Source: Glycomyces luteolus
GTDB taxonomy: Bacteria > Actinomycetota > Actinomycetes > Mycobacteriales > Micromonosporaceae
Assembly: GCF_027622875.1 (NCBI RefSeq)
Contig: NZ_JAPZVP010000002.1
Location: 49,666-92,121, forward strand
Direction of reading: 5' to 3'
Length of the DNA: 42,456 nucleotides
Part shown: positions 16,991-25,664 of the stretch, one piece after another
How positions within the stretch are numbered: position 1 is the first letter of the stretch
How the letters are laid out: the number at the start of each line of letters is the position of its first letter
Made by a program: the position numbers and the translations under genes
The notes under the pieces: model-generated
The model's database searches: none
Seen by the model: the letters and a program-made list of their open reading frames with translations, nothing else
Told to the model about the DNA's origin: nothing

Positions 16991-19900
16991 GTGAGCAAGC
17001 GCAGCTCGAACCGTGCGGGTTCAGCGGCTCGACGAGGACCGCTCGGCCTGCCCCGCATCGCCGACATGCGAATCCGGTCCAAGCTGGGACTGATCCTCCT
17101 GGTGCCGCTCGTAGTCCTGGTGGCCGTCGCCGGCCTCCGCCTCTACGACCTCTCCGACCGCGTGTTCGAGTCGAACGACATGGTGGACCTCGTCGAGTTC
17201 AACACCTACGTCGCCGACCTCCGGTACGAGCTCCAGAAGGAGCGATCCCTCCTCGTCACCCACCTCCGCCTCGACGACGACCACGTCCTCGGCATCGACA
17301 AGGCCCTCTACGACGAGTCCGACGTCGCCGCCCAGCAGGGCGACACCGACGCCGCCTTCGACCAGTTCAACGAGAAGGCCGGGCAGCTCCCCGACCTCTC
17401 CCAGGACATCCAGAACCGCGTCAACGCGGTCAAGACCCAGTACGAGAGCCTCATCGCGATCCGCCAGCAGGCCGTCGACGACGCCGGACAGGCCTCCATC
17501 GACGCCACCTCCCGCGTCTACCAGCGCCTCGTCGAAGAACTGGTGACCATCACCGACATCTCCTCGCGCATCGTCAACGACCCCGACATCGCCCGGAACC
17601 TCCAGGCCATCGCCGCCGCCACCACCATCCTCGAGACCCTCGAGGAAGAGCGCGCGATCGCCATCAACGTCGGCAACGGCCGCGAGTTCATCAACAACAC
17701 GCGCTGGCAGAACTTCATCTCGTTCGCCTCGCTCCGCGAGACGGCCTCGGCCGAGTTCAAGACCGTCGCCAACCGCGAAGAGCAGCTCGCGTTCTTCTTC
17801 AGCGAGGGCGGCCTGAACACCGAGGCGGCCCAGCAGGCCCTGGCGTTCGAGAACGAGGCGAAGTCCGCGAGCACCACCACGGCGCTCAACGTCAACGCCG
17901 AGATCATCGCCTCCTACGACGCGATCCTCGACAACGGCCTCAGGTACATCAACTCCGAGTCCGAGCAGGTGCTCGACAAGGCCGGCCGCGACCGCGACGC
18001 GCAGATCTTCCAGCTGCTGCTCGAAGCCGTGCTCATCCTGGCGGCCTTCGTGATCGCGACCGTGATCGCCCTGCTCATCGCCCGGAACATGGCGACCGGT
18101 CTGCGCCGCCTCCGCGAGGGCGCGCTCGACGTCGCGCACGTCAGCCTGCCGCAGGCGGTGGCGCAGATGCGCGACGCCGAGACGATCGGCAACCGGACCC
18201 CCGACGAGGTCGCGGCCGAGACCGGCGCGGTGATCGACATCGACCAGCGCGACGAGATCGGCAACGTGGCGCACTCGTTCAACATCGTCCACACCGAGGC
18301 GATCCGCATCGCGGCCGAGCAGGCCGCCCTGCGCGCCAACGTCTCCCAGATGTTCATCAACCTGGCCCGCCGCTCCCAGAACCTCGTCGACCGGCTCATC
18401 GGCCACCTCGACCACCTGGAGCGCGGCGAGGAGAACCCGGACCGCCTGGCCGAGCTGTTCCAGCTCGACCACCTCGCGACCCGCATGCGCCGCAACGACG
18501 AGAACCTCCTGGTGCTCGCCGGCGCGGACTCCACCCGCCAGGAGCGCTACCCGGCGCCGATCGGCGACATCCTGCAGGCCGCGCAGTCCGAGGTCGAGCA
18601 GTACACCCGCATCGAGTTCGGCAACCTCGAGGCCGAGCGGGAGATCCGCCCGGCCGCGGTCAACGACCTCGTGCACCTCATCGCCGAGCTCATGGACAAC
18701 GCGACAGCGTTCTCCCCGCCGGAGTCCCCGGTGCTCGTCGAGGCCGAGCAGATGCGCACCGCCGAGAGCCCGCAGGGTGCGATCCGCGTGCGCATCAACG
18801 ACATCGGCATCGGCATGCCCCCCGGGCAGATCGAGGACATCAACCGCCAGCTCTCCGAGTCGGCCGACGCCATCGACCTCGCGTCCTCGCGCATGATGGG
18901 CCTGGTCGTGGTCGCGCGCCTCGCCAAGCGGCACGACGTCCGCGTCGAGCTGCGCCCCGGCGAGCAGCGCGGCACCGTCGCCGAGGTCATCCTGGGCGAA
19001 GCGGTCCTCACCGACCCGAAGCTCCCCGAGCGCGGCCTCCGCTCCGGGGTCCCGTTGGAAGGCACCAACTTCGACGGCGGCGGCGACACGTTCTCCCTGC
19101 AGGGCCGCGACGACACGCCCCGCGGCGCGCTCGGCATGAACTCCGGTGCGCTGCCGCAGGTCCCGGAGAGCCCCGCGGGCCTGTTCGACACGGTCGCCCA
19201 GCCGGGCCCCCAGTCGCCGCCCCCGCCGCAGCCGCAGTCGCAGCCGATGTGGCAGCCGAGCGCCCCGCAGCAGCCGTCCCGCCCGCCGGTGCCCCCGCAG
19301 CCCGCCGAGCCGCTGACCGGCGAGCACACGCTGCAGCGCAACACGGCCCAGACGTCCCACCCGTTCCCGCCCGCGGCCGAGGAGGAGCCGGGCTTCATGT
19401 TCCGGCCCGGCGGCCTCGCCGAGGAGCGCCGCCCCGGCGGCAAGGTCATGGAAGTGACCGGGGAGATCGTCTCCTCCGAGCACGTCGCGCTGCCGAAGAT
19501 CCAGCTCGAGGCGTTCACGCCCGAGCCGGAGCCGGTCCCGCCGTCGTGGCCCGACGCGGCCGCCGCGCCCGCCGGCACGGAGGCCCCCCGCGCCGCCAAG
19601 AAGGACCGCGTGTCCGCCTTGGACGCCACCACCGAGCTGCCGATCTTCCGCGAGGTCGAATCGGCCTGGTTCAAGGCGGTGACCCCCGCGCCCAAGAAGG
19701 TCGAGGACGACGCGCCCGCACTCGGAGCCGCGACCGAGTCTCCCGTCCAGGGCGGCAACGAATCGTCCTTCCGTACGACGGAGGCGGCACCTGCAGAGGT
19801 GGCGGAGACTACCTCGCCGCGCTACGCTGACCAGTCAGAAGCGGCCGAGTCCCCCGCCCAGGCTTGGGAGGCGGCATCGCCCACCCCTCCGCAGCCCACG

Positions 19901-20251
19901 GAAGGCTCGACGCCCATGCAGAGCACGCCCGCCGACGAACACTCGTCCGCTCCGGGCTTGGAACGACGCCGCCTCACCTCCCCCGAAGCCGAGTCGGGCT
20001 CCTACGCCTGGCGCACGGCCGCCGACGACGGCTGGTCGCGGGTGGACAACGCCTTCGCCGAGACCGTCTCCGCCGAGACGACCTCGGTGGGACTTCCCAA
20101 GCGCCGCCCCATGGAACGCCTGGTTCCCGGGGCCGTGGAGGAATCACAGGAGACCGTCAGCGCGCAGAAGCGCAACCCCGAGGGCATTCGGGGCCTGCTG
20201 TCGGCCTATCACCGTGGGGTGCAGCGAGGGCGTGGCAATGACGGTAACTGA
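16991..20251 (+). CDS. cvnA: Conservon sensor kinase with nitrate/nitrite-sensing (NIT) domain
   Basis: Membrane histidine-kinase-like protein of 1086 aa. Layout: basic N-terminus, helix 1 (~32-52, LGLILLVPLVVLVAVAGL), a mostly helical extracytoplasmic NIT-like domain to ~335, helix 2 (~340-367), HAMP-type linker, a DHp-like helix with FINLARRSQNLVDRLIGHLD (~450), and a GHKL ATPase domain with N-box ELMDNATAFSPP (~566) and G-box DIGIGMPPG (~605). A ~400-residue disordered Pro/Glu/Ala-rich tail follows. It ends in a motif series: ESAWFK (~890), DDGW (~1012), GLPKRRP..LVPGAV (~1035-1050) and YHRGVQRGR. GTG 16991 has AGGAGG 9 nt upstream. No response regulator is encoded nearby; in conservons the signal passes to the Roadblock/DUF742/GTPase partners encoded next. 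Nitrate/nitrite as ligand is a family inference. Confidence 0.9.
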   Translation: MSKRSSNRAGSAARRGPLGLPRIADMRIRSKLGLILLVPLVVLVAVAGLRLYDLSDRVFESNDMVDLVEFNTYVADLRYELQKERSLLVTHLRLDDDHVLGIDKALYDESDVAAQQGDTDAAFDQFNEKAGQLPDLSQDIQNRVNAVKTQYESLIAIRQQAVDDAGQASIDATSRVYQRLVEELVTITDISSRIVNDPDIARNLQAIAAATTILETLEEERAIAINVGNGREFINNTRWQNFISFASLRETASAEFKTVANREEQLAFFFSEGGLNTEAAQQALAFENEAKSASTTTALNVNAEIIASYDAILDNGLRYINSESEQVLDKAGRDRDAQIFQLLLEAVLILAAFVIATVIALLIARNMATGLRRLREGALDVAHVSLPQAVAQMRDAETIGNRTPDEVAAETGAVIDIDQRDEIGNVAHSFNIVHTEAIRIAAEQAALRANVSQMFINLARRSQNLVDRLIGHLDHLERGEENPDRLAELFQLDHLATRMRRNDENLLVLAGADSTRQERYPAPIGDILQAAQSEVEQYTRIEFGNLEAEREIRPAAVNDLVHLIAELMDNATAFSPPESPVLVEAEQMRTAESPQGAIRVRINDIGIGMPPGQIEDINRQLSESADAIDLASSRMMGLVVVARLAKRHDVRVELRPGEQRGTVAEVILGEAVLTDPKLPERGLRSGVPLEGTNFDGGGDTFSLQGRDDTPRGALGMNSGALPQVPESPAGLFDTVAQPGPQSPPPPQPQSQPMWQPSAPQQPSRPPVPPQPAEPLTGEHTLQRNTAQTSHPFPPAAEEEPGFMFRPGGLAEERRPGGKVMEVTGEIVSSEHVALPKIQLEAFTPEPEPVPPSWPDAAAAPAGTEAPRAAKKDRVSALDATTELPIFREVESAWFKAVTPAPKKVEDDAPALGAATESPVQGGNESSFRTTEAAPAEVAETTSPRYADQSEAAESPAQAWEAASPTPPQPTEGSTPMQSTPADEHSSAPGLERRRLTSPEAESGSYAWRTAADDGWSRVDNAFAETVSAETTSVGLPKRRPMERLVPGAVEESQETVSAQKRNPEGIRGLLSAYHRGVQRGRGNDGN

Positions 20252-20296
20252 GTCGCTGAACCGCAACACGGAAGACGCTACTAAGGAGCGCAAACG

Positions 20297-20695
20297 ATGA
20301 GCACTGGTGGAACCTCGGTCCAGGACCTGGGCTGGCTGCTGGCCGGCTTCGCCGAACGCGTGCCGGGCGTGGCCCACGCCGTCGCGGTCAGCGCCGACGG
20401 TCTGCTGCTGGCCTCCTCGCGGGACCTGCCGCGGGACCGGGCCGACCAGCTGTCGGCCGTGACCTCGGGTCTGGTGAGCCTCACCCAGGGCGCCTCCCGC
20501 TGCTTCGAAGGCGGCGCCGTCCTCCAGACGGTGGTCGAGATGGACCGCGGCTTCCTGTTCCTCATGTCCATCAGCGACGGCTCCTCGTTCGCGGTGCTGG
20601 CCTCGAAGAACTGCGACGTCGGCCAGGTCGGCTACGAGATGGCCCTGCTGGTCGACCGGGTCGGCCAGGCCCTGACGCCGTCGGCCCGAAGCTGA
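20297..20695 (+). CDS. cvnB: Roadblock/LC7 protein (conservon component B)
   Basis: Cytoplasmic 132-aa Roadblock/LC7 domain protein, complete from [32 protein letters not shown] to the C-terminal helix. The conserved DGL and the [15 protein letters not shown] helix are present. Such proteins dimerise and serve as adaptor or GAP-like partners of MglA-type GTPases; in conservons they sit at the membrane with the kinase. AAGGAGCG lies 6 nt before ATG. Starts 45 nt after the kinase gene; the DUF742 gene follows after 253 bp. Confidence 0.93.
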   Translation: MSTGGTSVQDLGWLLAGFAERVPGVAHAVAVSADGLLLASSRDLPRDRADQLSAVTSGLVSLTQGASRCFEGGAVLQTVVEMDRGFLFLMSISDGSSFAVLASKNCDVGQVGYEMALLVDRVGQALTPSARS

Positions 20696-20948
20696 TTCGT
20701 GGGGCTGCTCGGGCGCGATTGGCGAATGCACGTGCGGCACGGTAGGCTCCACTCGAGCGGAAGCCACGGCGATCGCTTGCGGAGCCGTACATGTGCACCA
20801 GCACGAGTGGGACGAACTGAACAATCGAACCCCTCCGTCGCATCCCCAGGCGACGGGCCGGTGCCTCCCCTGGCACGCGGTACACGGATAACTGACATGA
20901 CTGCGGCACAAGGATTGTGGGATCCGCGCGCTGCGGTTGGAGGTAGTA

Positions 20949-21326
20949 ATGGTCCTCGGTGGTGATGAGCCGACCGGCTCACTCGTCAGACCGTACGCGG
21001 TCACTCGCGGCCGCACGCGGCCCCAATTGGAGATCGCCCTGGAAGCGCTGGTGGAGACCACTGCGCGCGGCCGGTCCGGGCAGTTCCTCGGCGGCCGGGA
21101 GCAGAAGGTGATCGTCGACCTGTGCGGCGGGCGCCTCCAGTCCCTGGCCGAGATCGCCGCGCGCATGGAGGTGCCCTTGGGCGTCGCGCGCGTGCTGGTC
21201 GCCGACATGGCGGCCGATGGATTGCTGGCAGTGCACGAACCCACCGGATTCGACGCGGACGGCGGCGACGGATCGGTCGGAACCGAGCTCCTTGAGCGTG
21301 TCCTCAGTGGACTCAGGAGGCTATAG
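20949..21326 (+). CDS. cvnC: DUF742 protein (conservon component C)
   Basis: 125-aa DUF742 family protein. Diagnostic features are SLVRPYAVTRGRTRP near the N-terminus and a winged-helix-like second half (QSLAEIAARMEVPLGVARVLVADMAADGLLAVHEP). ATG 20949 is chosen because GGAGG lies 5 nt upstream; TTG 20937 is in frame but lacks a site. The stop is 6 nt before the GTPase gene. In conservons this component links the kinase and the GTPase; the HTH-like fold does not by itself show DNA binding. Confidence 0.92.
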   Translation: MVLGGDEPTGSLVRPYAVTRGRTRPQLEIALEALVETTARGRSGQFLGGREQKVIVDLCGGRLQSLAEIAARMEVPLGVARVLVADMAADGLLAVHEPTGFDADGGDGSVGTELLERVLSGLRRL

Positions 21327-21332
21327 ACCCAC

Positions 21333-21920
21333 ATGAACTCACCCGCAGACACCTCTCGCGTGACCTCTGCCAAGATCGTCATCGCCGGCGGCTTCGGCGT
21401 CGGCAAGACGACCTTGGTCGGATCGGTCTCCGAGATCACTCCGTTGACGACCGAGGCGATCATGACCTCTGCCTCGGAGGGCGTCGACGACAACAACCTG
21501 GTGCCCGACAAGGCGACCACTACGGTGGCGATGGACTTCGGCCGTATCACCATCGACCAGGACCTGATCCTGTACCTGTTCGGCACGCCCGGCCAGACCC
21601 GTTTCTGGTTCATGTGGGACGAACTCGTGCGCGGTGCGATCGGCGCCATCGTCCTCGTCGACACCCGCCGCCTTGCCGACTGCTTCTCGGTCATCGACTT
21701 CTTCGAGCACCGGAAGCTGCCCTACCTGGTGGCCGTGAACTGCTTCGACGGCAAGCAGCTCCACGACCTCAACGACATCCGCGACGCGCTGCAGATCTCG
21801 CACGACGTCCCCGTGATGTACACGGACGCCCGTAACCGGGAGTCCACCAAGCAGGTGCTCATCAAGCTCGTGGAATACGTGCTCTCGATGCGCCGCACCC
21901 GCACCGTCGGCGTCCACTAG
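21333..21920 (+). CDS. cvnD: MglA-like small GTPase (conservon component D)
   Basis: Ras-like GTPase of 195 aa. The P-loop is GGFGVGKTT (about residues 19-27), the switch-I threonine region lies in TTTVAMDFGRI, and the G3 motif reads FGTPGQTRFWFMWDEL. The usual G4 NKxD is replaced by NCFD, as is common in conservon GTPases. AGGAGGCTATAG precedes ATG 21333, at a rather long spacing of about 12 nt. Last gene of the conservon; a hairpin terminator follows at 21986. Expected to be the output switch of the signalling unit. Confidence 0.93.
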   Translation: MNSPADTSRVTSAKIVIAGGFGVGKTTLVGSVSEITPLTTEAIMTSASEGVDDNNLVPDKATTTVAMDFGRITIDQDLILYLFGTPGQTRFWFMWDELVRGAIGAIVLVDTRRLADCFSVIDFFEHRKLPYLVAVNCFDGKQLHDLNDIRDALQISHDVPVMYTDARNRESTKQVLIKLVEYVLSMRRTRTVGVH

Positions 21921-21985
21921 TCGCCCACAGGCGGACGCACGACGACTGTCTAGGCTGACCCATCTCCCTGGACCATGCTTCGAAG

Positions 21986-22020
21986 GGGCCCAAGGCTTTA
22001 CGCCTTGGGTCCTTTCGTTT
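21986..22020 (+). terminator. Intrinsic terminator of conservon
   Basis: Stem GGGCCCAAGGC/GCCTTGGGTCC (one G-T wobble) with a 5-nt loop, followed by TTTCGTTT. It lies 65 nt after the GTPase stop. Confidence 0.85.
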
Positions 22021-22216
22021 GCCTTGAAGAAGGACGGCCCCCTCACGGCCTGATCGAATCCGGGTTCGGTCGGGCGGCGACAACGAGGTCCAGTGCTCTT
22101 CGAAGCGGCATTCCGGCAGACCGGTTCGATTCGGTCGCAGTTCAGGCGGGCAGCGACGGCGAGGTTCGCGCAGGCTCTGCGAGGCGCTGCGGCTTCCCGG
22201 TGCGATGGTGCCTGCG
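22021..22216. other. Intergenic spacer before repeat array
   Basis: No gene seen. A GGTTCGATTC string near 22122 resembles a tRNA T-loop but lacks matching stems. The last ~30 bases resemble the tail of the following repeat unit, i.e. a decayed partial copy. Confidence 0.4.
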
Positions 22217-22520
22217 GCTCAACCAATCAGCGATAACAGGGCGGGGAAGGGGATCGGGCGCGTCTCTGGCCTCCGGCTGGCTCAGGTCCGGGCTCAACCA
22301 ATCAGCGACGACAGGGTGGGGTATGAGGTCGGGTTCGTCTCCGGCTTCCCGGTCGGCTCGGGTCCGGGCTCAAACAATCAGCGACGACAGGGCGGGGAAG
22401 GGGATCGGGTTCGCCTCTGGCTTCCCGGCCGGCTCGGGTCCGGGCTCAACCAATCAGCGACGACAGGGCGGGGAAGGGGATCGGGTTCGTCTCTGGCTTC
22501 CCGGCCGGTTCAGGGTCTGG
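22217..22520. repeat. Tandem array of four ~76-bp direct repeats
   Basis: Units begin at 22217, 22292, 22368 and 22444 (periods 75, 76, 76). Each opens with GCTCAAMCAATCAGCG, continues with a purine-rich GGGCGGGGAAGGGGATCGGG block, then a TCTGGCTTCCCGGCCGG-like block, and ends GGGTCCGG. Copies 3 and 4 are nearly identical; 1 and 2 have diverged. There are no unique spacers, so this is not a CRISPR array. Copy 4 forms the 3' end and stop codon of the HNH nuclease gene on the minus strand. Confidence 0.9.
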
Positions 22521-24235
22521 GTGGGCGGCGGGTGGGTGTGGGCTGGGGTGGGTTGTCGTTGCCGGGCATGGCGGTAGGCCCGAACCTGGTGGGGGTTCGA
22601 GCTGGGGGGCTGGCCTCGGCAGGCCGGTGGTGTGCCTTCCCTTCCCCGCCCCGGCTGCCACCGTGGCGGGCACCCTAACCAGGGCGGAGGGCCGCCGGGG
22701 ACTGCCGGTCCGGCCGGGGGTGTCGGCGTGCCGTACGTTTCTCGGCATTTCGCTTTCGCCGCTCGCATGGCTTTCACGGCTCGGTCGTGGTCGATGGCTT
22801 CGGCGAGGGCGTCGAGGTCGGGTTTCAGTGTCTCGGACCATTCGGTGCGGTAGAGCCCGGTCGGGAAGTAGTCGAAGTCGTCATCTCGGTGCTCGGCGTC
22901 CATGTCCTTGTCGGTGCGCCAGTCACTGCACCCGCACCCATCCCCTTCGCTGGGGCCCTGGCCGCCCTGGCTTGGACCGGTCTGGGTGTCGTGGCTGTCG
23001 TGGTGGGTGATGACCGCGGTGCCGGGGCCGGTCTTCTCGATCGTCCAGCCGGGGGTGTGGATGCGGCCGTGGTGGAAGCGGCAGAGCAGGATCAGGTTCT
23101 CAGCGACGGTGGGTCCGCCGTCGGCCCAGTGCTGGAGGTGGTGGGCCTCGGTCCAAGCAACCGGGCGCCCGCACCCGTGCCAGGCGCACCCGTCGGGCTG
23201 CTCGAGCTCCAGCTTCCGTCGCAGGGCCGCGTTCGGGAGGCGCTCGGCGCGGCCCAGTTCGACTGCTTCGCCGGTGCGGTAGTTGAAGACGGCGGGGATG
23301 ATGGCGGCTTCGCAGGCGAGGAGGCGGGCGCGGGCGGGACTGATCGGCTGGCCTTCCAGGAGCGGGGTGCGGCCGGTGTCGTGGCCTTGCAGCGTCTCGA
23401 TGTCCACCACCAGGTTGAGGGTGGCGGTGTGGCCGTGCCGGGTCGATGCCTGCGGGGAGGCGCCGTAGCCGGCGAGGAGCTGGTGGAGGGCTTCGGCGTG
23501 GCGGTTGGCTTGCGGGGGCAGGATGCCGTCGGTGTCGGTCTCGTCTTGGCGGGGCGGGGGGCAGGCGGTCTTGAGGTACTTCTCCAGCAGCCGCCCGGTC
23601 GCGTCTGAGAGTTGGCCTTCCAAGGCCCACATGCCGTTGTGCTGCGGGGTCAGGTCGAGGCGCTGCATGGACTGCTGCCCGAGCTCGTCGAACAGCTCGG
23701 TCGCTTCGGCGATGGAGGCCCACAGTTCGTCGAGGTGGCGGCGCAGGTCCTTGAAGGTGGCATGCGCGCAGTACTCGGTGACCATCGCCTCGGGGGTGGT
23801 GCACAGAGTCTGGGGGTCGAAGGGGGAGGGGACTGGGTTCTTGAAGGGGGTGCGGGCGAAGTGGCGCATGGCCGTGGTCTGGTCGAGCTGGCGGACCGCG
23901 AAGGCGACCTGGTCGATTCTGGCTTTCCCGGTCGTCGCCGCCTCGGCGAGCACACGGAACTTCCCCGAGAGGCGGGCGATGGCCGCGATGGCGCCTGCGG
24001 TGTTGAACGTGAAGTCGAACTGGGAGACCAGGAGGTCGCGGAGGGCGGAGAAGCCGAACTCGGAGCGGTGCAGGTTCTGCTCTTTCATCGCGATCACTGC
24101 CGAGAGCACCTGGGCGTGCTGGGTGTTGATGGCGGCGGCGGCCTCGTCGAGAGTGGAGCGGATAGCCGCTGCCTGGGCGGGCCGGTCGGAGGCCAGGGGA
24201 GGGACGGGGACCGGGGTGGTGGTGCAGCGGCTCAT
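22454..24235 (-). CDS. DUF222 / HNH endonuclease (13E12-repeat family)
   Basis: 593-aa protein with an N-terminal all-helical DUF222 domain (about 30-330) and an HNH nuclease motif (about 347-390) reading CAWHGCGRPVAWTEAHHLQHW with the downstream LCRFHHGRIH. Cys, His and Asn positions are intact, so it can probably bind metal and cut DNA. After an acidic segment (DAEHRDDDFDYFP) and a helix, the last ~70 residues are Pro/Arg-rich low complexity, and the final ~22 codons come from the repeat array. ATG 24235 has AAAGGA 6 nt upstream; in-frame codons upstream have lower GC. Family members are abundant and often multicopy in actinobacteria, frequently tied to mobile DNA; the biological target is unknown. 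Confidence 0.88.
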   Translation of the reverse strand: MSRCTTTPVPVPPLASDRPAQAAAIRSTLDEAAAAINTQHAQVLSAVIAMKEQNLHRSEFGFSALRDLLVSQFDFTFNTAGAIAAIARLSGKFRVLAEAATTGKARIDQVAFAVRQLDQTTAMRHFARTPFKNPVPSPFDPQTLCTTPEAMVTEYCAHATFKDLRRHLDELWASIAEATELFDELGQQSMQRLDLTPQHNGMWALEGQLSDATGRLLEKYLKTACPPPRQDETDTDGILPPQANRHAEALHQLLAGYGASPQASTRHGHTATLNLVVDIETLQGHDTGRTPLLEGQPISPARARLLACEAAIIPAVFNYRTGEAVELGRAERLPNAALRRKLELEQPDGCAWHGCGRPVAWTEAHHLQHWADGGPTVAENLILLCRFHHGRIHTPGWTIEKTGPGTAVITHHDSHDTQTGPSQGGQGPSEGDGCGCSDWRTDKDMDAEHRDDDFDYFPTGLYRTEWSETLKPDLDALAEAIDHDRAVKAMRAAKAKCRETYGTPTPPAGPAVPGGPPPWLGCPPRWQPGRGREGTPPACRGQPPSSNPHQVRAYRHARQRQPTPAHTHPPPTQTLNRPGSQRRTRSPSPPCRR

Positions 24236-24798
24236 GGGTCCTTTCGCCTCCCTTCCTGTTCTCGAATGTCCTACCGGTTTTCGCTTCCGTGTTCGTAGTT
24301 CAATGATGACAGGTCGGCTGCTTGGCGTCATCACCCAAAGGAGTGAACATTCCATGAGGGACATTCACGGAGGCCTCCAGACCGCCTGGGGCGCAGGACA
24401 AGCCGGGAGAAGCTCGGACCTCCGCCGCTCCACCTCCGCGCTGCCAGCCAGTCGCATGACACACCCCAAAGGAATACGCCCCTTTGTCGCTGCCTGCTTG
24501 AACCCCGCACGAATCAGACCTCGCAGCCGAATCGAGTCCCCGCCCAACCCGCCACCGCTTCGTCGCCGCCCGCTCTGAGTCCTACCCCCACACCGCAGCA
24601 GCCCGCCAAACAAGGGCGCCAATGGAAACCCGATCTTCACGGCAGTGTCACGAACTCCAGATCGCCAGCGGTGCACTGTTTGTGACATGCCGAACGTGAG
24701 TCGTTCATGCGGCGGAAATCCGGATTCGGGAGACTCCACCCGGTCAAGGGGCCGAGGTCGTCCCCGGCACACCAAGGTCCGATCCCCGAGGAGCGCCC
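24236..24798. other. Divergent intergenic region, HNH gene and FNT gene
   Basis: 563 bp, visibly lower in GC than the genes around it, no coding frame supported. Near the HNH start it has an inverted repeat TGATGAC (24304-24310)/GTCATCA (24327-24333), and related half-sites GAATGTCC (24264), GAACATTCC (24344) and GGACATTC (24359). The right end carries CGAGGAG before the FNT start. Confidence 0.4.
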
Positions 24799-25650
24799 AT
24801 GTCCTATGTGAAACCGGCGGAGTTCACCGCGCGGATGATCGACGCCGGCGAGGCGAAGATCTTCATGTCGACCCGCGACACGGTGCTCCGCGCCTTCATG
24901 GCCGGCGCGATCCTCGCCCTGGCCGCCGCGTTCGCGGTCACGATCTCGGTGAACACGGGCCAGCCGCTCCTCGGCGCCCTCTTGTTCCCGGTCGGGTTCT
25001 GCATGCTCTACCTGCTCGGATTCGACCTCCTCACCGGCGTGTTCACCCTGGTCCCGCTGGCGCTCATCGACAAGCGCCCCGGCGTGCGCCTGCGCGGCGT
25101 GCTCCGCAACTGGGGCCTGGTGTTCGTCGGCAACTTCGCGGGAGCGTTCACCGTCGCCCTCATGATGGCCGTCATCGTCACCTACGGCTTCTCCGTGGAG
25201 CCCAACGAGATCGGCCAGCAGCTCGGCGTCATCGGCGAGAGCCGCACCGTCGGCTACGCCGAGCACGGCGCCGCCGGGATGCTCACCCTGTTCATCCGCG
25301 GCGTGCTCTGCAACTGGATGGTCTCCACCGGCGTGGTCGCCGCGATGATGTCGACCTCCGTGCCCGGCAAGGTCATCGGCATGTGGATGCCGGTGCTCGT
25401 GTTCTTCTACATGGGCTTCGAGCACTCGATCGTCAACATGTTCCTGTTCCCGGCCGGCCTCCTCCTCGGCGGGAACTTCTCCATCGGCGACTACCTGATC
25501 TGGAACGAGATCCCCACGGTCATCGGCAACCTCGTCGGCGGCCTCACCTTCGTCGGCCTCACCCTCTACGCCACCCACGCCCGCACCGGCTCCACCCGCA
25601 CCCGCCCGGTCACCGTCCCCGCCCCGCGGGAGAAGGTCGCCGCCGAGTAG
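24799..25650 (+). CDS. Formate/nitrite transporter (FNT) family channel
   Basis: Six-helix membrane protein of 283 aa, expected to form a pentamer of aquaporin-like pores for small monovalent anions such as formate or nitrite. Family signatures: the N-terminal amphipathic KPAEFTARMIDAGEAK, RGVLCNWMVSTGV on helix 4, and GFEHSIVNMFLFPAG containing the central-pore histidine. GAGGAG lies 6 nt before ATG. No formate- or nitrite-metabolising gene adjoins it, but a NIT-domain kinase lies 4.5 kb upstream. Sequence alone does not separate FocA-, NirC- or HSC-like selectivity. Confidence 0.93.
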   Translation: MSYVKPAEFTARMIDAGEAKIFMSTRDTVLRAFMAGAILALAAAFAVTISVNTGQPLLGALLFPVGFCMLYLLGFDLLTGVFTLVPLALIDKRPGVRLRGVLRNWGLVFVGNFAGAFTVALMMAVIVTYGFSVEPNEIGQQLGVIGESRTVGYAEHGAAGMLTLFIRGVLCNWMVSTGVVAAMMSTSVPGKVIGMWMPVLVFFYMGFEHSIVNMFLFPAGLLLGGNFSIGDYLIWNEIPTVIGNLVGGLTFVGLTLYATHARTGSTRTRPVTVPAPREKVAAE

Positions 25651-25664
25651 TCAGCGCAACGAAG

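Noticed and set aside
17021..19483. 820-aa minus-strand open frame opposite the conservon kinase
   Set aside because: Val/Asp/Gly/Leu-rich shadow translation; the plus-strand kinase has N- and G-boxes and a strong ribosome site.
22100..22145. tRNA gene suggested by GGTTCGATTC
   Set aside because: Flanking bases do not form a T stem or acceptor stem, and no D or anticodon arm is visible.
22217..22520. CRISPR array
   Set aside because: Repeats are 76 bp and directly contiguous, with no variable spacers and no cas genes nearby.
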